64,000 bases of DNA, taken from CAWCFV01 sp963794995. Lineage in GTDB: Bacteria > Actinomycetota > Actinomycetes > JACCUZ01. A program made the translations under genes and the position numbers. Shown in pieces: positions 48,821 to 57,667 of the stretch. The stretch lies in the NCBI GenBank assembly GCA_963794995.1, contig CAWCFV010000002.1:2542001-2606000 (forward strand), written 5' to 3'. The notes beneath the pieces were generated by a model. The model was not told the DNA's origin, ran no database searches, and was given only the letters and a program-made list of their open reading frames with translations. Numbering within the stretch: the stretch's first letter is position 1; every line of letters begins with the position of its first letter.

Positions 48821-49390
48821 GTGAGCCGAGCCCGGCGACGTCCCCGCCACCGCCGACCGCCCCGCCTCGCCCGGACCGCGGCTCCGGTCGTCCTCGGTGG
48901 CGCCCTCGCCGCCGCGGCGGTCTCGGCCACCCCGCTGGGCGACGCCCTGCGCAGCCCGGGCCAGGAGCGGCGGGCGGCGGGCGGACCGGACCGACCGGCC
49001 ACCGGGGTCCTGTACCTCGCCCCGTCGGGGAACGGGACGCCCGGCGGCGCACTCGCCGGCGAGGCCGGGTCGGACGGGAACGGCGGCGCCCCGCCCGGGT
49101 CAGGCGACCGGCGTGGCCAGGAGGGCAAGGCAGCTGACGGTGCCGCGGTGCGGCCGGTCGCGGCCGAGCGCGCTCCGGCTCCCGCCGCGGGCACTCCCGG
49201 CCCCGCGGCTCCGAGCGCCCCCGCTCCCGGTGGGCCGCCGGCACCCGCGCCGACGCCGCCGGGCACGCCCCCGCCCGACCCGGTGCTGCCGGTGCCGCTG
49301 CCCGCACCGACCCCGACGGCAACCCCGCTGCCCCCGCTCCTGCCCACCCTGCCGGCGCCGCTGCCGACGCTGCCCCCCCTGCTGCCGTAG
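48821..49390 (+). CDS. Pro/Ala-rich exported protein of unknown function
   Basis: A 189-residue protein with a very basic N-terminus (SRARRRPRHRRPPRLAR) followed by a hydrophobic segment (PVVLGGALAAAAVSATPLG), that is, a signal peptide or anchor. The mature part is low in complexity: Gly/Asp-rich, then almost only Pro, Ala, Leu and Thr, ending PLPTLPPLLP. GTG 48821 was chosen for GGAG 8-11 bases upstream and for the immediate signal sequence. No domain is recognised; a cell-wall-spanning linker is plausible. It is followed by a strong hairpin. Confidence 0.65.
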   Translation: MSRARRRPRHRRPPRLARTAAPVVLGGALAAAAVSATPLGDALRSPGQERRAAGGPDRPATGVLYLAPSGNGTPGGALAGEAGSDGNGGAPPGSGDRRGQEGKAADGAAVRPVAAERAPAPAAGTPGPAAPSAPAPGGPPAPAPTPPGTPPPDPVLPVPLPAPTPTATPLPPLLPTLPAPLPTLPPLLP

Positions 49391-49401
49391 CCCGGACGCA
49401 G

Positions 49402-49435
49402 GACGCCCCGCCCGGCGGGTGCCGGACGGGGCGTC
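49402..49435. terminator. Strong hairpin terminator
   Basis: GACGCCCCG (49402-49410) pairs perfectly with CGGGGCGTC (49427-49435), extended by an inner CCCGGC/GCCGG stem. It lies 12 bases after the Pro-rich gene stop and also downstream of the small minus-strand ORF, so it probably serves both strands. Confidence 0.8.
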
Positions 49436-49449
49436 GTGTGCTGTGGGGG

Positions 49450-49467
49450 CTGACCTCGAGAGGTCAG
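49450..49467. other. Perfect inverted repeat overlapping a tiny ORF's stop
   Basis: CTGACCTCGAGAGGTCAG contains 7-base arms CTGACCT/AGGTCAG around a 4-base loop. It overlaps the stop codon of the 11-codon ORF on the minus strand and stands 14 bases from the larger hairpin, giving a double hairpin. Confidence 0.7.
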
Positions 49468-49499
49468 TCGTCCCAGGGACCGAAGTCGTCCTCGACCAT
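49464..49499 (-). CDS. Candidate 11-residue peptide MVEDDFGPWDD
   Basis: ATG 49499 to TGA 49464 encodes MVEDDFGPWDD, with GGAAGGAG 7 bases upstream, one of the best ribosome sites in the window. It is strongly acidic with one Trp. It lies 260 bases downstream of the VWA gene in the same orientation. The frame stays open upstream, so a longer product is possible, but the ribosome site favours the short one. The role is unknown; it could be a small protein of the VWA/AAA+ unit or a coding element of a small RNA. Confidence 0.45.
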   Translation of the reverse strand: MVEDDFGPWDD

Positions 49500-49759
49500 G
49501 CTGGTCTCCTTCCGTGGTGCGCCACCGGCGACCCGCATCTCTGTCACGGGTCCGCGTCGGCGGCTGGTGCGTGTCCTGCCCCCGGGTACGGCGGACCATG
49601 CACGCGCTTCGGTGCGCGGATCTGGTCTCGCTCGCCCTGCGGGGGCGGGGTACCGGGCGCTCGTTGTCAGGCGCTCCGGACAGCCACTGGGTGGGCTGCT
49701 GCCGTTCACTCTATCGGACTTCCGCCCTGAGGACTTGAGCCGGGTGCGCGGCGGGCTCC
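49500..49759. other. Intergenic region with no recognised gene
   Basis: This is the gap between the tiny ORF and the VWA gene. It holds an unusually AT-rich patch; on the minus strand GATAGAGTGAAC includes TAGAGT (49710-49715), which could be a -10 for a short transcript covering the tiny ORF. No tRNA, riboswitch or repeat was recognised. Confidence 0.4.
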
Positions 49760-51766
49760 TCAGCCGGTGCGCGCCCGGCGCCCGGACCGGCGGGACAGGT
49801 AGTCGCTGACGACGTACTGACCGAGCCGCCGCGGGTCGGGCAGCAGCACCCGACCGCCGTTGCGCCGGGCCAGGTCCTGCATGAAGGCCGTGAGCCTCGG
49901 GTCGTCATCGAGCTGGAAGACGTTCAGCGTGGCGCCGCGCCGGGTCATCCGGTCGACCTCGACCACCGTGGCCGTCACCGTCTCCGGCTCCGGCGGCCAC
50001 GCGAAGTACGGCCGGCCGCCCGGCAGCAGGTGCGCGGTCGGCTCGCCGTCGGTCACCACGAGCACGACCGGCTCGTGGTCGGGGTGCTTGTCGAGGAACC
50101 TCCCGGCCAGAGCCAGTGCGTGCTGCAGGTTGGTGCCCTGCACGTAGTCGGCGTCCAGCCCCGCGAGCTCGGTCGCCTGCAGCGTCCGGGCGTACGAGGA
50201 GAAGCCGACGATCGTCAGGGCGTCCTGCGGGAACTGGCCGGACACCAGCGCGTGCAGCGCCAGCGCGGTCGCCTTCGCGGCGCCCCAGGTGTCCCGCAGC
50301 ACCATCGAGTACGAGAGGTCGACCAGCAGGCAGACCGCTGCCGAGGTGCGCCGGTCGGTCTCGGCGACCTCGAAGTCCTCGGTCGCGAGCCGGATGCCCG
50401 TACCGGCGTCCGTCCGCCGCCTGCCGGAGCGCACGGCGTTGGTCAGCGTCCGGACCACGTCGAGCGGCTGCTCGTCGCCGAACTGCCACGGTCTGCTCGC
50501 GCCGGTCAGCTCACCGGTCTGACCGGCGTCGGGCACGTCGTGGCCCCCGCGTCCGGCCGAGCGGAGGTCGGCGAGCACGTGCCGCAGGGCGGTCTGCCCG
50601 AGGCGGCGGACCGCCTTCGCGGTGAGGTCGAGCCGCTCGCCGGCCCGCGTGAGGTAGCCCTGCTCCTCCAGCTCGCGCTCCAGCCGGCGCAGCTCGCGCA
50701 GGTCGTCGGCCGCGCCCCGGCCGAGCGCCCGGCGGACCGCCTCCTCGTCGACGTCCTCCAGGCTGGCGCCCGGGTAGTCCTGCCCCAGCGTCGACTCGAG
50801 CTCGTCGAGGTCGGCCAGGTCCTGCAGGGCGCTGGTCCCCTCGCCCGCGCCCATCGGCTCGTCGCCCGCCATCGGCTCCCGGCTGCGCCGGTCGAGGTCC
50901 GGCCGCCGGGCTCGCAGGGACTCGCCCAGCTGCGCCATCTCGCGCGCGAGGTCCATGTCCTCCAGCGCGCCCGCCATCAGCGCCGCCAGCTCCTCACGCT
51001 GCTGCGGCGACATCGAGCGCATCATCCGCTCTGCTGCCGCGGCCCGGCGGGCCAGCGAGTCGACGAGCTCGTCGAGGTCGCGCGGGTCGTCGGGGAACAT
51101 GTCGCCGTAGCTCGCCATGAACTCGTCGAACTGCTCCTGGGTGTGTACGCCCCTCGCGTCGGCGGCGAGCATCGCGTTGAGCCCGGCCATCATGTCCTTG
51201 ATGCGGGCCAGCGAGGACGCGGCCTCCGGGTCCTGGGCTCGTTCCAGGGCGTCCTTCATGCCGCGGAACTGCGTGTCCAGCACCTCGCGGCGCAGCAGGT
51301 CCTTGACCTGCTCGAAGGTCCGGGCCGCCTCGGCGGACCGCCAGTCGTAGTCCTCGAGCTGGCGCACGGCACGGGCCGGGTCGGACGGCAGCGCGTCGAG
51401 GCCGGCCTCCCGGAAGCGGGCGTCCTCGGAAGGGTCGGGGAACAGCGTGGACCGCTCCTGCCCGACGGCCGTGTCGATGAGGCGGCGCACCTCCTCGAGG
51501 GTCCCGCCGAGGCGGCCCTGCTCCCGCAGCGCCCGGCGCTGCTCGCGGATCCGCCGCAGCATGTCGTCCAGCCCGCGCGGCCCCGACGTGTCGTCACCGC
51601 GGCGGAGCAGCCGGCGCAGCGCGTCCCGGGGGGTCGACCCGGCGAGGACGTCGTCGCCGAGGCGGTCCACCGCCCGCCGGAGGTCGTACGGCGGCGTGAG
51701 CGGGTCCGGCCCCTCGTGCCAGCTGCCGTAGCGGTAGCCGCGGGGCAGGTGGGGCGGCCGGGTCAT
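49760..51766 (-). CDS. VWA-domain protein (partner of a MoxR/Mg-chelatase-like ATPase)
   Basis: A 668-residue cytosolic protein. The first 430 residues are helical and charged (for example LDDMLRRIREQRRALREQGR). The C-terminal VWA domain (about 455-640) has an intact metal site: CLLVDLSYSMVLRDTWGAAK (DxSxS), QGTNLQHALALAG (Thr) and VVLVVTDGEPTAH (Asp). It resembles Mg-chelatase BchD-like and CoxE-like proteins that couple to an AAA+ ATPase to insert metals or remodel proteins. It starts 3 bases after the AAA+ stop, so the two form one operon and presumably one complex. The client is unknown. Confidence 0.88.
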   Translation of the reverse strand: MTRPPHLPRGYRYGSWHEGPDPLTPPYDLRRAVDRLGDDVLAGSTPRDALRRLLRRGDDTSGPRGLDDMLRRIREQRRALREQGRLGGTLEEVRRLIDTAVGQERSTLFPDPSEDARFREAGLDALPSDPARAVRQLEDYDWRSAEAARTFEQVKDLLRREVLDTQFRGMKDALERAQDPEAASSLARIKDMMAGLNAMLAADARGVHTQEQFDEFMASYGDMFPDDPRDLDELVDSLARRAAAAERMMRSMSPQQREELAALMAGALEDMDLAREMAQLGESLRARRPDLDRRSREPMAGDEPMGAGEGTSALQDLADLDELESTLGQDYPGASLEDVDEEAVRRALGRGAADDLRELRRLERELEEQGYLTRAGERLDLTAKAVRRLGQTALRHVLADLRSAGRGGHDVPDAGQTGELTGASRPWQFGDEQPLDVVRTLTNAVRSGRRRTDAGTGIRLATEDFEVAETDRRTSAAVCLLVDLSYSMVLRDTWGAAKATALALHALVSGQFPQDALTIVGFSSYARTLQATELAGLDADYVQGTNLQHALALAGRFLDKHPDHEPVVLVVTDGEPTAHLLPGGRPYFAWPPEPETVTATVVEVDRMTRRGATLNVFQLDDDPRLTAFMQDLARRNGGRVLLPDPRRLGQYVVSDYLSRRSGRRARTG

Positions 51767-51769
51767 CGC

Positions 51770-53209
51770 CTAGGACCCGTACCTGATGCCGCCGGCGGGG
51801 CTGTCGTCCTTGCTGATGCGGCGGTTGAGGAACAGCCCCTCGAGCGCGAACTCCAGCCCTGCGGCGGCGAGCTCGGGGGTCTCGGCACCCTCGTCGACGC
51901 CGAGCAGGTCGAGGACGTGGGCCAGGCCGGGGAAGGGCCCCACCTGCTCCAGCAGCCGCCGGCCGGGCACCAGGTCGCCGCTGTCGACGAGCAGGCCCTC
52001 GTCGAACTTCTCGATCAGGGCCTTGAGGTCGGAGGCCCCGAGGTGGTGGCGGAAGGTCTCGGCGGTCGCCTTGCGGAGCAGGTGCGCGAGCACCTCGACC
52101 TCGCGTCCCTCCTCGTCGACCTCGAACTCCACCTTGCCGAGGAGGCTGGGCACGACCGCAGGCAGGTCGCAGACCCGCGCGACGGCCGGCTCCTCGCCGG
52201 TGAGGGCCGCACGGCGCAGCGCCGACGCGGCAGCGGTCTCGGCGGCCGCGACGCCGAAGCGGGCCGAGACACCCGACCGCGCGTCGACGGCCGGCGACTC
52301 GCGCACGTGGCGGGTGAACCGGGCCACGACCTCGAGCAGGAAGTCCGGCACGAGGGCGGCGACCTCGGCCTCCTGCCGGATGACCGCGATCTCGTCCTCG
52401 AGCAGGTCGGGGTAGTGGGTGCGGATCTCGGCGCCGAACCGGTCCTTCAGCGGCGTGATGATCCGCCCGCGGTTCGTGTAGTCCTCGGGGTTGGCACTCG
52501 CCACGAGCAGGACGTCGAGCGGCAGCCGCAACGCGTAGCCGCGCACCTGGATGTCGCGCTCCTCGAGGACGTTGAGCAGCGACACCTGGATGCGCTCGGC
52601 CAGGTCGGGGAGCTCGTTGATCGCGAAGATGCCCCGGTTGGTCCGCGGCACCAGCCCGTAGTGCACCGTCTCGGGGTCACCGAGCGTGCGTCCCTCGGCG
52701 ACCTTGACCGGGTCGATGTCGCCGATGAGGTCGCCGACCGAGGTGTCGGGAGTCGCGAGCTTCTCGCCGTAGCGCTCGCTGCGGTGCCGCCAGCCGACCG
52801 GCAGGTCGTCGCCCAGCTCGGCGTGCAGCCGCCGGCACCGCGCGCACACCGGCTGGTACGGGTGGTCGTTGATCTCGCACCCGCCCACCACCGGCGTCCA
52901 CTCGTCGAGCAGGGCCGTCAGGCTGCGGATCAGCCTGGTCTTCCCCTGGCCCCGCTCGCCCAGCAGCACCACGTCGTGACCGGCGAGCAGCGCCCGTTCC
53001 AGGGCGGGCAGCACCGTCTCGTCGAAGCCGAGGATGCCCTCGAACCGCGGCCCGCCCGAGCGCAGCAGGCCGGTCAGGTTCTCGCGGACCTCGGTCTTGA
53101 CCGGCCGGTAGATGTGGCCGGTGTCGCGCAGCGCTGCCAGCGTCGTCGCCGTGGGCGCGGACGCTGACGTGGACGTGGTCGGTGTGGTGGCGCGGGGTCG
53201 CTCGGGCAC
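51770..53209 (-). CDS. MoxR/Mg-chelatase-like AAA+ ATPase
   Basis: A 479-residue ATPase. Walker A: VVLLGERGQGKTRLIRSL (about residues 70-87). Walker B-type: RGIFAINELPDLAERIQ with sensor block DVLLVASANPEDYTNRGRIITPLKDRFGAEI, the pattern of Mg-chelatase subunit I. Between them is a cysteine-rich insert (GGCEINDHPYQPVCARCRRLH), possibly a small zinc knuckle. The GTG at 53209 has TACGGT 7 bases upstream, hence a leaderless operon with the VWA gene. It probably works as a hexamer with the VWA protein. It is divergent from the FIST gene. Confidence 0.9.
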   Translation of the reverse strand: MPERPRATTPTTSTSASAPTATTLAALRDTGHIYRPVKTEVRENLTGLLRSGGPRFEGILGFDETVLPALERALLAGHDVVLLGERGQGKTRLIRSLTALLDEWTPVVGGCEINDHPYQPVCARCRRLHAELGDDLPVGWRHRSERYGEKLATPDTSVGDLIGDIDPVKVAEGRTLGDPETVHYGLVPRTNRGIFAINELPDLAERIQVSLLNVLEERDIQVRGYALRLPLDVLLVASANPEDYTNRGRIITPLKDRFGAEIRTHYPDLLEDEIAVIRQEAEVAALVPDFLLEVVARFTRHVRESPAVDARSGVSARFGVAAAETAAASALRRAALTGEEPAVARVCDLPAVVPSLLGKVEFEVDEEGREVEVLAHLLRKATAETFRHHLGASDLKALIEKFDEGLLVDSGDLVPGRRLLEQVGPFPGLAHVLDLLGVDEGAETPELAAAGLEFALEGLFLNRRISKDDSPAGGIRYGS

Positions 53210-53216
53210 GCTCTCG

Positions 53217-53222
53217 ACCGTA
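53217..53222 (-). promoter_or_regulatory. -10 hexamer of leaderless AAA+/VWA operon
   Basis: TACGGT on the minus strand, 7 bases before GTG 53209. Confidence 0.6.
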
Positions 53223-53272
53223 CGTCGGGTGGCCCCTGTTTCCCAGGGCGGTCGTGGCGCGAGGATGGCAGC

Positions 53273-54469
53273 GTGCAGACGGGCGGCCGGACCGGCAAGC
53301 GGGCGGGCGTGCGCTGCGGCGACGGGCTCGCGGTCGACGCCGACCTGCTGCGCGCCGCCGAGTCGGCGACCCGCGAGGCGCTGCTCGCGATGCACGGCGC
53401 CGCGCCGGACCTGGCGATGGTGTTCGCGTGCGGCGCCGATCCCGACGAGGTCGGGGCCGCGCTGGAACGGGCCGGGGAGCTGTCGGGAGCGACCACCGTG
53501 CTCGGCTGCAGCGCGCCCGGCGTGATCGGCGGCGGCCGCGGTGTCGAGCTCACGTCGTCGGTCAGCGTGTGGACCGGGAGCCTGCCGGGCGTGCGGCTGC
53601 GTTCCTTCCACCTGGAGGTCCTGCGCACCTCCGAGACGATCGCCGTCGTCGGCATGCCGGTGCACCGCCCTGACAGCGACCGGGCGGCCGTCATGCTCGT
53701 CGACCCGTGGTCGTTCCCGGTCGACTCCTTCGTCGAGCAGGTGGACACCGCGCTGCCCGGGCTGCCCGTCAGCGGGGGCAACGCCGCGGGCCTGCGCGGG
53801 GCCGGCTCGACCCGGCTGCTCGTCGACGGCGTCGTCCGCGACCGCGGTGCCGTCGGGGTCGTGCTCGGTGGCGACCTCGAGGCCCGGGCAGTCGTCAGCC
53901 AGGGCTGCCGGCCGGTCGGCCCGACGATGACCGTGACGGCCGCTGAGGGTCCCCTGCTGCTCGGGCTCGCGGGCCGTCCCGCCGTCGCCAAGGTCGAGGA
54001 GGTCCTGGCGTCCCTGCCGCCGGACGAGCAGGCGATGGTGAGCAGCGGGCTGCACCTCGGCGTGGCGATGGACGAGTACGCCGACGAGCACGGCCTCGGT
54101 GACTTCATGGTGCGAGCCGTCGTCGGGGCCGACGCCGAACGCGGCGGGATCGTCGTGGGCGACGTCGTCGAGGTCGGGCGCACCGTGCAGCTGCAGGTCC
54201 GCGACGCCGACAGCGCCCGCCGGGACCTGGCCCGGCGGCTCGGGCAGGTGCGCGGCGAGGTCGCCGGCGCGCTGCTGTTCTCGTGCACCGGTCGAGGGGC
54301 CGACCTCTTCGGCACGGCCGACCACGACGTGGTCGCCGTGCGCGAGGCACTGACGACGAGTGGGGTCGCCGGTTTCTTCGCCGCGGGTGAGATCGGCCCG
54401 GTGGCCGGGCGCAGCCACCTGCACGGCTTCACCGCCTCGGTGCTCGCCTTCCTCGACGCGCCCGGCTGA
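53273..54469 (+). CDS. FIST-domain sensory protein
   Basis: A 398-residue protein with FIST N (about residues 40-215) and FIST C (about 225-370) domains. Landmarks are TTVLGCSAPGVIGGGRGVEL, PVSGGNAAGLRGAG, VGVVLGGDLEARAVVSQGCRPVGP in the N domain and ALLFSCTGRGADLFGTADHD then GFFAAGEIGPVAGRSHLHGFTASVLAF in the C domain. FIST proteins are thought to bind small ligands such as amino acids and usually feed signal-transduction proteins; here it stands alone, without a kinase or GGDEF domain. The GTG is 6 bases after GAGGAT, a weak leaderless-type signal. Confidence 0.9.
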   Translation: MQTGGRTGKRAGVRCGDGLAVDADLLRAAESATREALLAMHGAAPDLAMVFACGADPDEVGAALERAGELSGATTVLGCSAPGVIGGGRGVELTSSVSVWTGSLPGVRLRSFHLEVLRTSETIAVVGMPVHRPDSDRAAVMLVDPWSFPVDSFVEQVDTALPGLPVSGGNAAGLRGAGSTRLLVDGVVRDRGAVGVVLGGDLEARAVVSQGCRPVGPTMTVTAAEGPLLLGLAGRPAVAKVEEVLASLPPDEQAMVSSGLHLGVAMDEYADEHGLGDFMVRAVVGADAERGGIVVGDVVEVGRTVQLQVRDADSARRDLARRLGQVRGEVAGALLFSCTGRGADLFGTADHDVVAVREALTTSGVAGFFAAGEIGPVAGRSHLHGFTASVLAFLDAPG

Positions 54470-54506
54470 CCAGGCACGCCGGCAGGCTGCTGGCACACTG
54501 ACCGCC

Positions 54507-55730
54507 ATGACGACGTCGTCGAAGGCACTTCCTGTCTCGATCGAGGACGTCACCGCCGCCCGGGCACTGCTCGAAGGAGTGATCCGGGAGACCCCGGTGC
54601 AGGGCTCGCGCCCTCTCTCGGAGCGGGTCGGTGGGCCGGTGTGGCTCAAGTGCGAGAACCTCCAGCGCGCCGGTTCGTTCAAGATCCGCGGCGCGTACAC
54701 CCGGATCGCGCGGCTCTCGGAGGAGGAGGCCGCCCGCGGCGTCGTGGCGGCAAGTGCCGGCAACCACGCGCAGGGGGTGGCGCTGGCAGCATCGCTGCGC
54801 GGGCTGAGCTCGACCGTGTTCATGCCCGAGGGTGCGCCGATCCCCAAGGTGCAGGCGACGCGGGCGTACGGCGCGGACGTGCGCTTCCACGGCGGGTCGG
54901 TCGACGAGGCGCTGACGGCCGCGCGGGCCTTCTCCGACGAGACCGGCGCGGTGCTGGTGCACCCGTTCGACCACCCCGACATCGTGGCGGGACAGGGGAC
55001 CGTCGGCCTCGAGCTGCTGGAGCAGGTTCCCGACGTGCGCACCGTCGTCGTGTGCACCGGCGGTGGGGGCCTGCTCGCGGGCATCGCCCTCGCCGTGAAG
55101 GCGACGCGGCCCGACGTGCGGGTCGTCGGCGTCCAGGCCGAGAGCGCGGCGGCCTTTCCCGCCTCGCTCGCCGCAGGGCACCCGGTGCCGCTGGACCGGA
55201 TGACCACGATGGCCGACGGCATCGCGGTCGGCTGCCCGGGCACCGTGCCGTTCGCCCTGGTCCGTGAGCTCGTCGACGACATCGTCACCGTGTCCGAGGA
55301 GTCGCTGTCGAGAGCGCTGCTGCTCTGCCTCGAGCGCGGCAAGCTGGTCGTCGAGCCGGCGGGTGCGGCGGGGGTCGCGGCCCTGCTCGACGACCCCCGG
55401 GCGTTCGAGCCGCCGGTGGCCGTGGTGCTCTCCGGCGGCAACATCGACCCCCTGCTGCTCATGCGGGTGCTGCGCCACGGGCTCGCCGTCGCCGGCCGCT
55501 TCCTGGCGTTCCGGGTGCGGATCTCCGACCGCCCGGGCGCCCTGGTCGAGCTGCTCACCGAGGTCGCGGCGGCGGGGGCCAGCGTGGTCGAGGTCGAGCA
55601 CGTCCGTACCGACCCCCGGCTGTCCGTGGACGAGGTGGAGGTCCGGCTCCAGCTGGAGACCCGTGGCGAGGAGCACTGCGACCAGGTGCTGGCCCGGCTG
55701 CGCTCGGCCGACTACCCGCTCGTGTTCTGA
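54507..55730 (+). CDS. ilvA: Threonine ammonia-lyase (biosynthetic type, with ACT domain)
   Basis: A 407-residue PLP enzyme that deaminates threonine to 2-oxobutanoate. Lys59 in RAGSFKIRGAYTRIARL binds PLP; VVAASAGNHAQGVAL (about 83-97) and VVCTGGGGLLAGIALAVKA near residue 185 are the phosphate-binding loops. The C-terminal 75 residues form one ACT domain (FLAFRVRISDRPGALVELL), as in the short IlvA form; it is probably regulated by an amino acid. The ATG at 54507 was chosen as the first start before the conserved N-terminal helix. CACACT lies 7 bases upstream, a possible weak leaderless -10. Confidence 0.94.
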   Translation: MTTSSKALPVSIEDVTAARALLEGVIRETPVQGSRPLSERVGGPVWLKCENLQRAGSFKIRGAYTRIARLSEEEAARGVVAASAGNHAQGVALAASLRGLSSTVFMPEGAPIPKVQATRAYGADVRFHGGSVDEALTAARAFSDETGAVLVHPFDHPDIVAGQGTVGLELLEQVPDVRTVVVCTGGGGLLAGIALAVKATRPDVRVVGVQAESAAAFPASLAAGHPVPLDRMTTMADGIAVGCPGTVPFALVRELVDDIVTVSEESLSRALLLCLERGKLVVEPAGAAGVAALLDDPRAFEPPVAVVLSGGNIDPLLLMRVLRHGLAVAGRFLAFRVRISDRPGALVELLTEVAAAGASVVEVEHVRTDPRLSVDEVEVRLQLETRGEEHCDQVLARLRSADYPLVF

Positions 55731-55856
55731 CGGCACGGTCGGCCGGCCGCCGATGAGTTCGTGCGGTGGTCGAGGTCGGTAAGGCGTGAACGACATCGGA
55801 ATCTGTCGGCGGGACCCGTCAGGATGGCCGGACGACGACTTGTCTGCGAGGGACAC

Positions 55857-56867
55857 ATGACTGACGCGATCGTGGCCGAGGGGCTGGTCAAGCGCTACGG
55901 CGAGGTGACCGCGCTCGACGGCCTGGACCTGAGCGTGGCCGAGGGGACGGTGCTGGGCCTGCTCGGACCCAACGGTGCGGGCAAGACGACCACCGTGCGG
56001 ATCCTCACCACCCTGCTCGAACCGGACCAGGGGACCGCGACCGTCGCCGGGTTCGACGTCGTGAGGCAGGCGCGACAGCTGCGCCGGGTGATCGGCCTCT
56101 CCGGCCAGAACGCCGCCGTCGACGAGCACCTGACCGGGTTCGAGAACCTCGACATGGTCGGCCGGCTCTACCATCTCGGTCGCGCGGCGAGCCGGGAGCG
56201 GGCGCACGAGCTGCTCGAGCGCTTCGACCTGGTCGAGGCCGGCGGGCGGACCGCCAAGACCTACTCCGGCGGCATGCGGCGACGGCTCGACCTCGCCGCG
56301 GCGCTGGTGGCGTCGCCGCCGATCCTGTTCCTCGACGAGCCGACCACCGGCCTCGACCCGCGGAGCCGGCTCGGCATGTGGGACGTGATCGCCGAGCTGG
56401 TGCGGGGCGGCACCACCCTGCTGCTGACGACGCAGTACCTCGAGGAGGCCGACCGCCTGGCCGACCGGATCGCCGTGATCGACCACGGCCTCGTGATCGC
56501 CCAGGGCACGTCCGACGAGCTCAAGGCCGAGGTCGGCGGTGAGCGCCTCGAGCTCACCGTCTCCGATGCGCACCAGGCCGAGGCGGCCCGGCGGGCGCTC
56601 GTCCCGATCGGTGCCGGCGAGGCCCAGGTCGACCGGGACGGCCGGCGGCTCACCCTTCCGGTCGACGGAGGATCGGCGGTCCTGGTCGCGGCGCTCCGCG
56701 AGCTGGACGCCGCCGGCATCGTGGTGCAGGACATCGGCATGCGCCGGCCGACCCTCGACGACGTGTTCCTCAGCCTCACCGGCCACGCGGCCGAGGAGCC
56801 CGAGGACGGCGAGGGCGACGGTGACCCGCCCACCACGGAGCTCAAGGAGAAGGTGGCGGCCCGATGA
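55857..56867 (+). CDS. ABC transporter ATP-binding protein (DrrA-like)
   Basis: A 336-residue ATPase. Walker A GLLGPNGAGKTTTVRIL (about residues 33-49), Q-loop LSGQNAAVDEHLTGFENL, signature TYSGGMRRRLDLAAALVASP (about 136-155), Walker B ILFLDEPTTGLDPRSRL, H-loop LLTTQYLEEADRLADRIAV. The C-terminal extension (about 235-336) is the DrrA/daunorubicin-resistance type. It exports drugs or lipids together with the permease that follows; its stop overlaps the permease start (ATGA). GCGAGGGA precedes the ATG. Confidence 0.94.
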   Translation: MTDAIVAEGLVKRYGEVTALDGLDLSVAEGTVLGLLGPNGAGKTTTVRILTTLLEPDQGTATVAGFDVVRQARQLRRVIGLSGQNAAVDEHLTGFENLDMVGRLYHLGRAASRERAHELLERFDLVEAGGRTAKTYSGGMRRRLDLAAALVASPPILFLDEPTTGLDPRSRLGMWDVIAELVRGGTTLLLTTQYLEEADRLADRIAVIDHGLVIAQGTSDELKAEVGGERLELTVSDAHQAEAARRALVPIGAGEAQVDRDGRRLTLPVDGGSAVLVAALRELDAAGIVVQDIGMRRPTLDDVFLSLTGHAAEEPEDGEGDGDPPTTELKEKVAAR

Positions 56868-57667
56868 GTGTGCTGACCGAGACGGTGGCCGACTCGGCCG
56901 TCATCACCAGGCGCAACCTGATCAAGATCAAGCGGGTCCCGGACCTGCTGGTCTTCACGACGCTGCAGCCGATCATGTTCGTGCTGCTGTTCGCCTACGT
57001 GTTCGGCGGGGCGATCACCGTTCCCGGCGTCGGCTACCGGGAGTTCCTCATCGCGGGGATCTTCGCCCAGACCGTGGTCTTCGGCGCGACCTTCACCGGC
57101 TACAGCCTCGCCGAGGACCTGCAGAAGGGTGTGATCGACCGGTTCCGGTCGCTGCCGATGGCTCCGTCGGCCGTGCTCTTCGGGCGCACCGTCAGCGACG
57201 TCTTCATCAACGTCATCAGCCTGTCCGTGATGGCGATCAGCGGGCTGATCGTCGGCTGGCGGATCCACACCGGGTTCTTCCCCGCACTTCTCGGTTTCCT
57301 GGTGATCCTGCTGTTCGCCTACGCGGTCTCCTGGGTGATGGCCTTCGTCGGGCTGCTGGTGCGCACGCCCGAGATCGTCAACAACGCGTCGTTCATCGTG
57401 ATCTTCCCGGCGACGTTCATCGCCAACACCTTCGTGCCCTCGAGCACGCTGCCGGGGCCGCTGCGGGCGTTCGCCAACTGGAACCCGGTCTCCGCCGTGA
57501 CCCAGGCGGCGCGCGAGCAGTTCGGGAACACGAGCCCGAAGCTCCCGCCGGCCGACAACTGGGCGATGCAGCACCCGGTGTCGTACACGCTGCTCTGGGT
57601 CGCGCTGATCCTCGCGGTGTTCGTGCCGCTGTCCGTGAGGCAGTACCGCAAGGCAGCCAGCCGCTGA
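56864..57667 (+). CDS. ABC-2 type transporter permease (DrrB-like)
   Basis: A 267-residue permease with six predicted transmembrane helices. The ABC-2 domain spans most of it: DLLVFTTLQPIMFVLLFAYVFGGAI is the first helix, FTGYSLAEDLQKGVIDRFRSLPMAPSAVLFGR is the conserved cytoplasmic loop, and NNASFIVIFPATFIANTFVPSSTLP the family-typical segment before the last helix. It pairs with the ATPase upstream as a full exporter of the DrrAB type. Its stop overlaps a CTG that probably starts the next gene. Confidence 0.93.
   Translation: MSVLTETVADSAVITRRNLIKIKRVPDLLVFTTLQPIMFVLLFAYVFGGAITVPGVGYREFLIAGIFAQTVVFGATFTGYSLAEDLQKGVIDRFRSLPMAPSAVLFGRTVSDVFINVISLSVMAISGLIVGWRIHTGFFPALLGFLVILLFAYAVSWVMAFVGLLVRTPEIVNNASFIVIFPATFIANTFVPSSTLPGPLRAFANWNPVSAVTQAAREQFGNTSPKLPPADNWAMQHPVSYTLLWVALILAVFVPLSVRQYRKAASR

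Noticed and set aside
49500..49720. Cobalamin riboswitch suggested by a GCCACTG string near 49690
   Set aside because: Only that short string matches; the remaining conserved B12-box elements are absent and no B12 gene follows.
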